Source: Candidatus Saccharicenans sp.
Lineage (GTDB): Bacteria; Acidobacteriota; Aminicenantia; Aminicenantales; Saccharicenantaceae
NCBI GenBank assembly: GCA_030017715.1
Contig: JASEIU010000001.1
Location: 396,677-460,676 of the forward strand
Direction: 5' to 3'
DNA: 64,000 nt
In this document: positions 7,897-15,717 of the stretch, piece after piece
Numbering within the stretch: the first letter of the stretch is position 1
How the letters are laid out: the number at the start of each line of letters is the position of its first letter
Program-made: the position numbers and the translations under genes
Notes under the pieces: model-generated
What the model saw: the letters and a program-made list of their open reading frames with translations, nothing else
What the model was told of the DNA's origin: nothing
Databases searched by the model: none

Positions 7897-9924
7897 TTAC
7901 AGGATGGAGTAGGCCTTCCCGTAGTGGAGCATCTGCTTGACGTAATCATCCGGGTGGGAAATTTTCACATCAGTCATCCTGCCGTCAACCACCACCGGCG
8001 TGTACTCTGGATTTATGAATCCGGCATAGGGTGCCAGATTCAGCTTGCGGTAGCGCTCGAGGACTTCCCGATGGAGCTCCTGGTCAACCTGGACGCCGTA
8101 TTTTTCCACCAGGGCGCGGGCGGCTTCATAATCGCCCTCGCTCGTTATTCTCTGAATTTCCCGGAGGAGTTCGCCGTAAAGCTGCCGCAGTTTCTGGTAG
8201 TCGTTTATCACGAAGAAGGTTTTTCCATCTCTGGTTACTTTTGAAATGACATTGTCCGGCTGGCCTTTTTCATAGACCCAGTGCGAAATCAGCGCCCGCG
8301 CCCGCATATGTGCCTGCTCAATTGTCTTCCCCGGTTGGATCCGGGTGAGTTGAGTCATCAGGCCGTTTCGAATCTGGACGTCATACTCAGCTCTGGCTGC
8401 TTCCTCATCGGGCAGCACGCCCAGTTCCACCAGTTTGGGGTCCATCATGAAATAAAGGGCGAACAGGTCAGCCCGGGCCTCTTCAACCGGAGAGTGGTAA
8501 TTCTTGAGGGCCTCGCTGCTCACTCCGGGCAGCAGCTTTCCGGAGCCATGGCCGAGGACTTCGTGCAGGTCGGTGTGCACGTTGCCGGCCAGCGAGCCGT
8601 ACTTTTTGATTCTCTCGAGTATTTCCTCGTTGTAGGTGAATTCCGGCCCGAAGGGAGAATCGAGCGACGACTGGTCATAAGCATAGGTTATGTTTTCCAG
8701 GGTGACCGATTTCGAGCCGTGAGTCCGCCGTATCCAGTTGGCGTTCGGCAGGTTGATGCCGATCGGCGTTGAGGGATAGCAGTCGCCGCCGAGCATGGCC
8801 GCGGTGATGACCTTGGCCGAAACTCCGGTGGCTTTTTCCCGCTTGAAGCGCGGGTCTATCGGCGAGTGGTCCTCAAACCACTGGGCGTTTTCGGAAATCA
8901 CGGCCACCCGTTTGGTGGCTTCGGGATTCTTGAAGTTCACCAGGGCTTCCCAGGAAGCCTTCATTCCCAGCGGGTCGTTGTAAACCTCTATAAACCCGTT
9001 GATGAAGTCGACGGCCGATTCGGTGTCGTTTACCCAGAGGATGCTGTATTCGTCGAACTTTCTCAGGTCGCCGGTCCGGTAGTACTCGATGAGCTTTTCA
9101 ATCACCCGGCGCTGCTGGTCGTTTTCGGCCACGGCGGCGGCTTTTTCCAGCCAGTAGACGATTTTCTCTATGGCCGGGCCGTATTTGCCGCCGACGCGGT
9201 AAACTTCTTCGACGATTTTCCCGTCCCTTTTGACCAGGCGGGAGTTAAGGCCGTAGGAGATCGGAGTCGGGTCGTTTTTGTCGATGATGCGGGCGTAATA
9301 TTCCTCGACTTCTTTCTGAGTCAGGCCTTCGTAGAAATTGACGGCCGAGTTGGCGACCAGGTCTCCGCTCGGGTCCTGGGAGACTTTTTTAGGCGCAACC
9401 GTCGGGTCGAAGATTATCGGCTTGAGGAAAGCGATGAAGTCGTCAATAGTCTGGCCCTCTTCCAGGGGAAAGGCGACACCCTGGCTTCCCCTGATGAGCG
9501 ATTCAAAGTATTCGCTGCTGAATTCGGGCATTATTTTGTCGGTGGAATAGTGATGGTGAATGCCGTTTGAAAACCAGACCCGCTTGACGTAGACCATGAA
9601 ATTTTCCCAATCGGGGGTCGTGCGGTCTCCCTGATATCCTTCAACGATGGCGTCGAGGGTTTTCCGGATTTTCAGGTTGTGCTTGTAATTCTGGTCGAAA
9701 ATAATGTCACGGCCCCAGAGGGCGGCTTCGCTGAGGTAGTAGATGAGTTCTTTCTGCCGGGGAGTGAGCTGCTCAAAGCCGGGCACCTGATAGCGCAGAA
9801 TCCGGATATCGGCAAAACGGTCTATTTCCCATTTGAAGGTCTGCCTGGTTTCCGCCGGCTTCCTGCATCCCGCGGTATAGCAGGCCACAATTCCTAACAA
9901 AACCATCGCCAAGAATTTTTTCAT
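7897..9924 (-). CDS. Dipeptidyl-peptidase III family (M49) lipoprotein
   Basis: Starts at ATG 9924 behind AGGAGAAAGGGTG; a GTG one codon earlier is also possible. The N-terminus is a lipoprotein signal, MKKFLAMVLLGIVACYTAGC, with the lipobox Cys at residue 20. The zinc site of M49 peptidases is present: HEVLGH at about residue 455 (family HExxGH) and EEARADLFALYFM about 28 residues later supplying the third ligand. M49 enzymes cleave dipeptides from the N-termini of oligopeptides. Anchored outside the cytoplasm, this one would process imported or extracellular peptides. About 675 residues, full length for bacterial members. Monocistronic. Confidence 0.9.
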   Translation of the reverse strand: MKKFLAMVLLGIVACYTAGCRKPAETRQTFKWEIDRFADIRILRYQVPGFEQLTPRQKELIYYLSEAALWGRDIIFDQNYKHNLKIRKTLDAIVEGYQGDRTTPDWENFMVYVKRVWFSNGIHHHYSTDKIMPEFSSEYFESLIRGSQGVAFPLEEGQTIDDFIAFLKPIIFDPTVAPKKVSQDPSGDLVANSAVNFYEGLTQKEVEEYYARIIDKNDPTPISYGLNSRLVKRDGKIVEEVYRVGGKYGPAIEKIVYWLEKAAAVAENDQQRRVIEKLIEYYRTGDLRKFDEYSILWVNDTESAVDFINGFIEVYNDPLGMKASWEALVNFKNPEATKRVAVISENAQWFEDHSPIDPRFKREKATGVSAKVITAAMLGGDCYPSTPIGINLPNANWIRRTHGSKSVTLENITYAYDQSSLDSPFGPEFTYNEEILERIKKYGSLAGNVHTDLHEVLGHGSGKLLPGVSSEALKNYHSPVEEARADLFALYFMMDPKLVELGVLPDEEAARAEYDVQIRNGLMTQLTRIQPGKTIEQAHMRARALISHWVYEKGQPDNVISKVTRDGKTFFVINDYQKLRQLYGELLREIQRITSEGDYEAARALVEKYGVQVDQELHREVLERYRKLNLAPYAGFINPEYTPVVVDGRMTDVKISHPDDYVKQMLHYGKAYSIL

Positions 9925-9927
9925 CAC

Positions 9928-10236
9928 CCTTTCTCCTGTGTCATCGATTTTATGATTGAAATAATCACCAAAATTGCCTTATTTTTGTCAAACTATCCTA
10001 TATAACATAGCATAATAAATTTCAATCTTCAGCTACCAGCCAGCGGACCCAGAAACGGGTGACACAATATTCATTCCCCAATTATTGATAGATAATTTGG
10101 CCCACCAACCTTAATGCAAAATGTGAGACGGGTATGGCATACTGCCTACAAAAAATGATTTTAACGAGTATTGTATTTTCTTAAAACGGTCAAGGTATGC
10201 CTCAGTAGTAATTTTTATTTTCGGATGCTTCTTGAT
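9928..10236. other. Intergenic stretch with a head REP (10053-10083)
   Basis: Holds a head-form REP at 10053-10083 (ACGGGTGACACAATATTC then ATTCCCCAATT). A weak AACGAGTATTGTATTTTC near 10160 may be its decayed inverted tail. An AT-rich segment at 9955-10020 probably carries the M49 promoter; no clear hexamers were assigned. Confidence 0.6.
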
Positions 10237-10896
10237 TTAACCCTTAAATACATTCTCGTTATGCCATATCAGGAATTCTTTAGCCGGGCGGTCTTCGGGG
10301 TTGTCGGGAAGTACCACTAAAGGCTTTCCGTGATATGGGTAATAGCTTTTTCCATTTTCGAAATCTTCCTTTAGTTTCCGGCTGACTTCAACCGTGTACT
10401 CAGGAGTTATGGTGATATATCCGGTGTCCATCAACTTGTGGAAGTCGCTTCTCAGCAACACTCCGTTAAAAACTTCATGCGGCCCGCTCAGGCTGAAGGG
10501 CTTGATGTGAGCAGCCTCCAGTGCGGGGAGTGAATGCTCCGTGGTAATGGCGCAGGCCCGCTTGTAACTATCTGTGACTATTATTCTGAAAGCGGCCTGG
10601 CCGAGCCTTGGTCTGATGACTGTTTCCCTGCCATATCTATCTCGTTCTTCTTGAACTCGCATTGTCTCTCTGGCTAAATAGTCATAATTGCTTGAGTGCC
10701 AGGCTATCTGGAGGTTGGTTATTAGATAATTCCATTCAGGAGAGTTAAATTCAATTTTCTTCCCGCGCACTATGGATTTTTGCCATCCGCGCATTTCAAA
10801 CCAATTTTCCTGAGAGAAAAAGAATGCCTCGCTGAGGACAGCGCAACCAATGTGTTCTTTCAGGTTAAGACATGCTATCCGGCTTGAGGTGAGCAT
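10237..10896 (-). pseudogene. HNH endonuclease, 5'-truncated
   Basis: The C-terminal HNH nuclease domain is intact by eye: RLGQAAFRIIVTDSYKRACA, LPALEAAHIKPF, a short Gly-Pro loop, NGVLLRSDFHKLMDTGYI and a YHG ending. Proteins of this HNH family that I know are about 300 residues and start with a separate ~100-residue domain. Here the reading frame begins at an ATG directly after an in-frame TAA, in the middle of the segment preceding the nuclease domain (GCAVLSEAFFFSQENW). No upstream frame restores the N-terminal part. It may be a dead remnant or a minimal nuclease; the family often associates with restriction or mobile DNA. It borders the accessory island. Confidence 0.6.
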
Positions 10897-11087
10897 TTAG
10901 ACGCGGCGAGGTGGCTACCTAGCAGTGGAGAAAGTATTGAAAAGGCTCGGTTAGCTACTCTTCATTCTTTGGACAGAAGAAAGACCTCAATAAGATGCAT
11001 TTTTGACCTGCCGGTTTTGACCCTCGATTTATTTTTAAGCATTACATATCCTCAGCTCAACAGATTTGACACCGCCGGATAGTCAAA

Positions 11088-11652
11088 TTAAGCCTTATGC
11101 GCATTCCGATAGTTTAGAGCCTTATGCCGCTCTGGGTTGTAAAACTCAAAGTAGGCACCAAGGCTTTTGCCTGCTTTAGCCGTCGTCTGATAATCGTTGG
11201 GATCTAGCACTTTGTATAAGCCTGATCAAATACAGATTGTAATCACCCTCTCCTGCAGAGCGATAATAATAAGACGACCTGGGAAGCTCCAGTAAATCCA
11301 CTGCCGGGACACAAATATCTCCTCCTTGTTCTCTTCCACCAGCTGCCTCTTCTCTTCTAATGAAGTTGCTGAAATTTTTCTTAAGCCACTCGTTCTCAAC
11401 CCGTAACTGCCCTATCTGCAGGAAGAGCTCAGCTTCCAGCTCCTCACGCTCTATCACCTCCCTCTTCCTGCGGTCAGAAAATATGTCCGGAAGCATCCTT
11501 ACCAGCTTCTCCTTCCTCTCGCGAACCTGATTCGGATTAACCCCATACTCGCCGGCCACCCGGGCTATGGTCTTCTCCTACTTGACCGCCTCCAGAGCCA
11601 CTTCAGCCTTAAATGCTGCTTCGCATTGTTTCCTCCTCATAATACCTGCCAT
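11088..11652 (-). pseudogene. IS3-family transposase remnant (OrfA plus fused OrfB ends)
   Basis: Reading leftwards from ATG 11652 (AGGAGGTGTGATAGA upstream): MAGIMRRKQCEAAFKAEVAL, then an in-frame TAG, then EKTIARVAGEYGVNPNQVRE. This is the helix-turn-helix OrfA of IS3 elements with a nonsense mutation. It runs into LLELPRSSYYYRSAGEGDYN, the N-terminus of OrfB, then after a large deletion SLGAYFEFYNPERHKALNYR at 11100-11150, the OrfB C-terminus. The catalytic DDE core is missing, so it cannot transpose. Confidence 0.8.
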
Positions 11653-11717
11653 TCTATCACACCTCCTGTGATCTTATGACAGGCCTATTTGCACCTTATT
11701 CCCCTTTCCAGTTTTTG

Positions 11718-12374
11718 GGAAGCACTTTAGCCTTCGCTCTTGTCCTCCACCATGAGTTCATCTCTGAAGCCCTGTTGGAGAAGATCTCTGGCGGTCGCTA
11801 CTCGGGCTTCTCTGTTCACATCAAAGTCCGGGCCAAAACAAGATAAGAAGCAGAATCGGCAAGTACATGATCCGGCCTCTTTTGTCCCTCGAACGCCTCT
11901 CCCTCGATGAACGGGAAGGTAAGGTCTGATTCCAGTACGGGAAATCGCCTGAAGAGGTGGAGCGTATGGATTATCTGGAATTCATCGCCCGGGTCACCTC
12001 CCATATTCCAGACAAAGGCCAGGTCACGGTCAGATATTACGGCCTCTACGCCAATGCTCACCGGGGGAAGGTCAGGAAGGCGAGCCTGGCGCATCTGGCC
12101 GCTCCGGATCGTCATGAAGGAGCTTCGTCGTCTCCCCGCTAAAGGCTGGGCTGAGATGATCCGGAAGGTCTATGAGGTCGACCCCCTGCGCTGTCCCCAC
12201 TGCGGCAGCGCGATGAGGGTCATTGCCTTCCTCACCGAGCCGGCCGTCGTCAACCGCATCATCGATTACCTGAAGCTGACATTCGTCGCCGAGCGCCCCC
12301 TGCGCCTCGGGCCGCTTTGCAGGAGCTTCTTTGGGAAGCCAACCCTCCGGCCGAATATGTTCCATGATCATTGA
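11718..12374 (+). pseudogene. IS91-family (IS801-type) transposase, C-terminal remnant
   Basis: Broken reading frames together spell the C-terminal half of an IS91-type rolling-circle transposase: LLEKISGGRYSGFSVHIKV, then in a new frame RIGKYMIRPLLSLERLSLD, an in-frame TGA, EEVERMDYLEFIARVTSHIP and GQVTVRYYGLYANAHRGK, then another frame change to KGWAEMIRKVYEVDPLRCPH and CGSAMRVIAFL. A final shift restores LQELLWEANPPAEYVP. At least three frameshifts and one stop are present, and the N-terminal Tyr/HUH domain is absent. Confidence 0.8.
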
Positions 12375-12689
12375 GCTGGGCGGCGAAGTGCGTCCGGATA
12401 ATCGTCCCGCGGAGGTCGGAGCCCGCCGCTTTCGCTTGAAAGGACCGCTCTCCGGCTCTCCCGGCCACGCTTGACCCAGCCTGCGGGCCAGAATACCCTC
12501 GTTGAAGAGGTCGGAAGGGAGATCAAAGCCGCGTCCGCATGCGCTTGGGGCTCCAAGCGGAAAAAGCAAATTATTATTCTCAAAAAGAGCCAATGAAGAG
12601 GAACTTGAAGAAGCTATTCTCATTCATAACCCTAATATTGCATTATGCGCTTTTAAAAAGACCGAACGAATATACACAATATTTTTCGG
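12375..12689. other. Intergenic stretch, downstream flank of the IS91 remnant
   Basis: GC-rich to about 12560, then abruptly AT-rich. No gene, hairpin terminator or repeat recognised. The composition step may be the boundary of the transposon remnant. Confidence 0.4.
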
Positions 12690-13082
12690 CTATTCTTTCT
12701 CAGGGAAAACATAAATGGCAAGAGCTTTACCTCTTCGTTCACCTCCAACACCAAGAAGTACATATGATATAACTTTTGTGCTCGCACTTGGCTCACTCAT
12801 AGCGTCTAAAATTATGGCGTTTGCCCCCAGTTTACCAGCTTTCTTTCTCATCTCTTTGTACATTTCTTCTTCCTTTGTCCACATAGAATCACCAGAGGCA
12901 GTTAAGAGCGCTATTTCCTCATATTTTCCAGGAACCTGATCTGCTGTCCTATAAATTATTACCTGATCCCAGGGAACCGGGGGACGTATGGGGCCGCGCC
13001 CAAGCCTGACTGCCTGCGTTGTAACACAGGCATGGACTATAACTGCACATATCACAAGAATAATAAATTGAAACTTTTTCAT
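12690..13082 (-). CDS. Small lipoprotein, unknown function
   Basis: Reads leftwards from ATG 13082 behind TCGGAGGATAAGCTA. The N-terminus MKKFQFIILVICAVIVHAC is a type II signal peptide with the lipobox VHAC (Cys19). The mature ~110 residues contain PWDQVIIYRTADQVPGKYEE, a charged helix (EEEMYKEMRKKAGKLGANAI) and a hydrophobic C-terminal strand pair. The layout, a short lipoprotein with a GANAI/LGANAIIL-type segment, resembles small envelope lipoproteins of the YdgH/DUF4156 kind, but I cannot assign it firmly. Isolated within the accessory island. Confidence 0.65.
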   Translation of the reverse strand: MKKFQFIILVICAVIVHACVTTQAVRLGRGPIRPPVPWDQVIIYRTADQVPGKYEEIALLTASGDSMWTKEEEMYKEMRKKAGKLGANAIILDAMSEPSASTKVISYVLLGVGGERRGKALAIYVFPEKE

Positions 13083-13154
13083 TAGCTTATCCTCCGATTA
13101 TTTTTTATAGCATCCTTTATTGGACTCCTTAAGGAATATGTGAAAATGTTGCTC

Positions 13155-13301
13155 TCATAGCTTATTCTTCTCCCTCATCCTCTTCAATTCTTGAAGAATA
13201 ACCGGGGCCACGGCTTCACGTTTGGTCTTCTTTTCGATCTCCTTCACATGCTGATACTGGACTCTTACTTTGTATTCCTTAATCATCATCTTAGTGCCCA
13301 T
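13155..13301 (-). CDS. Possible 48-residue basic protein
   Basis: ATG at 13301 to TGA at 13155 encodes MGTKMMIKEYKVRVQYQHVK and continues to a lysine-rich end (RMREKNKL). It is highly charged and looks helical. There is a weak purine stretch upstream but no strong ribosome site. It matches no family I know. It could equally be a fragment of a decayed gene in this island. Confidence 0.25.
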   Translation of the reverse strand: MGTKMMIKEYKVRVQYQHVKEIEKKTKREAVAPVILQELKRMREKNKL

Positions 13302-13712
13302 TTTCCCATTCAGCTATCATTGGGAAATATAAATAATGACAGAAAGCATGTCAAGCCTGTTCTTCTTTCAGGCACAGACATGGTATCCAGGGTAAGGGGA
13401 GTGTATGGACGGGGCGTGATGGTCGGCCGGCAGTTAGGTCGGGTGGTGCGGAAACCCGGGATTAATCAAGCTAACTCTTGAAATAGCAAGTATTTACAGT
13501 TAAGATATTTGATAATAATTTGAACTGAAGGAGGGCTATACCAATTTTTAGATGTAAGATTGGATCTAAAGTTAATTTCGAAAAATAACTTAAATCTGGA
13601 GAAGGAGTTCAGGGTGGTTTACCGGGGGTAAATTTGACCTTATAAGGTATGAATAAGCTCGAAGTTGCCTTTCAAAATTAAATTCATATCTTATTGTTTA
13701 AGGGAGAAATCG
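13302..13712. other. Intergenic, AT-rich leader of the HEPN-DUF6884 pair
   Basis: A GC-rich block at 13385-13460, then AT-rich sequence. The promoter of the downstream pair should lie here; I did not find a convincing -35/-10 pair. Confidence 0.4.
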
Positions 13713-14693
13713 ATGAAGGCGATTGATGTCAGGGAATATGAGGAAGTATTTAATAAAATAACCCGGCAGAGATATGGAAGAACTGTCGATTTTGCGAGTA
13801 TTGAGGGGCAACTGGCAGAACTGAGAGAGGGAGGGGCCCTGACCTATGAGCATCTGGAGATCATAGCTGATGAAAAATACTGGCCATTCAAGAAATACTG
13901 GATGTGGCCCTCAAGAGAGCAGGTTGAAGATAAGCTTAATGAAACCCAGGGGTTATTTGTTAATCCTCTGTCTGAAAATAAAGGGGAGGTAAAAGAGAAA
14001 GCGATAATATGCAGGTTGCTTGAGATATTCAAAATTCTCTCTTTAGTATCGATAGTATTGAGATTCGTCTGGCCTGAATATTATGCCATTTATTCCCGGC
14101 CAAATTTATGGATTCTGAGGGTTGAGCGCGGAGCTTCTGATTTAGAAGAATATATGAACTATCTAAGATTAATGCGGTTGTTGAGACAAACTTTTAAGTT
14201 AGAAAGAACTGCTGATGTTGATATGATTGTATGGGCTGCGGCAAAAGAAGACAGTGCAAGTAAAAATTTTCTAGATTTTCTTCTGGAGAGTTTTCCTGAA
14301 AATATGATTCCTCTTGAGCTTATCTGGAACATCTATAAAAACCCTTTGAAAATATCGAGTGCATTTCTGGCTAAAAGAGATTATAAAACTTCAGGTTTCT
14401 GGTCATCTCAGGCCTTTGAGCTACTGGTTAAGCAAGAATACTTCATGTTAATTACTCCCCCGCGGAGAAATAAGAGTAAGGGCGAGATTGAAGATATGAT
14501 AGATCAGTTGTGTGAAAAGCAAGAATACAAAATGATGAGAGGAAGGTTGCATAGATTAAGGATACTTAGAAATAAGGCTATTCACCCAGATGAAAGTTTT
14601 TCTGAAGATGAATCATTAAAATTATTAAATGGAGTTAAACAGTTTAACAAAAAAGTTAAATTGTTTGAGATTAAAGGAGGCATAGATGGGTAA
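13713..14693 (+). CDS. HEPN-like protein, first gene of a two-gene cassette
   Basis: The start at ATG 13713 is preferred over 13665 because AAGGGAGAAATCG precedes it. 326 residues, mostly helical. The C-terminal ~110 residues (GFWSSQAFELLVKQEYF to the end) end with LRILRNKAIHPDE, giving an R-x4-H motif like that of HEPN domains, many of which are RNases in toxin or defence proteins. The middle part has EIFKILSLVSIVLRFVWPEY followed by YAIYSRPNLWIL, reminiscent of the 'FL-P-RFPIYD' segment seen in other defence-associated proteins. The N-terminal domain is unrecognised. It overlaps the next gene by 8 bases, so the two are translated together. AT-rich against its surroundings, suggesting transfer. 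Toxin, sensor or RNA-processing roles are all open. Confidence 0.6.
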   Translation: MKAIDVREYEEVFNKITRQRYGRTVDFASIEGQLAELREGGALTYEHLEIIADEKYWPFKKYWMWPSREQVEDKLNETQGLFVNPLSENKGEVKEKAIICRLLEIFKILSLVSIVLRFVWPEYYAIYSRPNLWILRVERGASDLEEYMNYLRLMRLLRQTFKLERTADVDMIVWAAAKEDSASKNFLDFLLESFPENMIPLELIWNIYKNPLKISSAFLAKRDYKTSGFWSSQAFELLVKQEYFMLITPPRRNKSKGEIEDMIDQLCEKQEYKMMRGRLHRLRILRNKAIHPDESFSEDESLKLLNGVKQFNKKVKLFEIKGGIDG

Positions 14694-15120
14694 AATCATT
14701 GCATTGGTAGCCTGTGTTTCCAAAAAGAAAGTGTCTGCCGATAAAGCGGAAAACTTATATATTTCCGACTGGTTCCGGAAAGCTTCTGAGTATGCAAAAA
14801 GAAAGGCCGAAGAATGGTATATTCTTTCTGCCGAACATGGAGTGTTAAATCCAGAGGATGAAATAGCTCCATACGAAAAAACGTTAAAGAAGATGAAAAA
14901 GGACGAAAAAATAAAATGGGCTGAAAGGGTAAAGAGCCAGCTGGAAAAAATTGCTAGCCCGGGCGATACTCTAATTATTCTTGCTGGAAATGAATACAGG
15001 AAGCTGCTGCTGGATTTCTTCTTCGAGAAAGGTTGTAAGGTTGAAATTCCGATGAAAGGGCTAAGAATAGGTGAACAGATAAAATGGCTTCAGCAGCAGC
15101 TCGAGAATCCAGAAAATTGA
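14686..15120 (+). CDS. DUF6884-domain protein, second gene of the cassette
   Basis: Starts at ATG 14686 inside the end of the HEPN-like gene, with AAAGGAGGCATAG upstream. The 144-residue product begins IIALVACVSKKK, then ENLYISDWFRKASEYAKRKA, WYILSAEHGVLNP and IAPYEKTL, the signature I associate with DUF6884 (a small alpha/beta domain found near mobile and modification-related genes). The C-terminal half has TLIILAGNEYRKLLLDFF. The conserved Cys near the N-terminus and the EHG motif look like an active or binding site, but the reaction is unknown. Tight coupling to an R-x4-H protein suggests the two act together. Confidence 0.65.
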   Translation: MGKIIALVACVSKKKVSADKAENLYISDWFRKASEYAKRKAEEWYILSAEHGVLNPEDEIAPYEKTLKKMKKDEKIKWAERVKSQLEKIASPGDTLIILAGNEYRKLLLDFFFEKGCKVEIPMKGLRIGEQIKWLQQQLENPEN

Positions 15121-15124
15121 GCTT

Positions 15125-15400
15125 TTATGTTTGTGATTTTCTTTTATTCAGGACGAAAAACGAAGCCACAGCGATGCCGATTGTAATAATTTTTATGATA
15201 GACCAGAGCTCTCTGTTTAGGTGGATTCTGAATATCGGGTTGTAAATGGCCGCTACAATTCCGGAGATCCAGACCCAGTTTTCCTTTTGCCTTTTTGAAG
15301 CTTGAACCGCCAGATACGCAAATATTCCGCAGCATACCCATCTCAATAAGATGTAATATTCAAAAGGGTTATCCGGGTTAAGAGCCCATAGCAGCATCAA
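15125..15400 (-). CDS. DUF6804-like small membrane protein (probable 5' frameshift)
   Basis: Convergent with DUF6884, four bases apart. The visible frame gives about 91 residues with three hydrophobic segments and EYYILLRWVCCGIFAYLAVQ, GIVAAIYNPIFRIHLNRELW and IIKIITIGIAVASFF, as in DUF6804 proteins. The frame has no start with a ribosome site: upstream codons are in phase up to about 15427. A good start, ATG 15435 behind CCGGAGGACCAAAA, is one base out of phase across a run of six A residues. Adding one A would give MKKIWISQIIAILMLLW and a normal signal/TM start. This is either a sequence error, a slippery start or a recent inactivation. Confidence 0.6.
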   Translation of the reverse strand: MMLLWALNPDNPFEYYILLRWVCCGIFAYLAVQASKRQKENWVWISGIVAAIYNPIFRIHLNRELWSIIKIITIGIAVASFFVLNKRKSQT

Positions 15401-15717
15401 TATGGCTATAATCTGAGAAATCCAGATTTTTTCATTTTTGGTCCTCCGGAATTAGTTATTCCAATTCTCCGGCAAGAGCACGAAATCTGACTCTACTTGC
15501 ATAGGTAAGAATTGCCAGCAAACGAGCCCGATGAAATATCCCTCTCCTTTTTCAGTACAAAAAAACAATTTGTTTGTCAAAAAATTTTCTCAGGAAAAGA
15601 CGGTAATTATGGTCAGGGGAAAGATTGTCAAAGGAAGGGGATTCTGTTATTTTAGAAGCTAAATTTGAGATAATTTGAGTTAAACCGGGATAATAAGGGA
15701 TAAGAGGAAGATTAAAG

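Noticed and set aside
8866-9570. A 234-codon plus-strand frame
   Set aside because: Antisense to the M49 peptidase; no motif.
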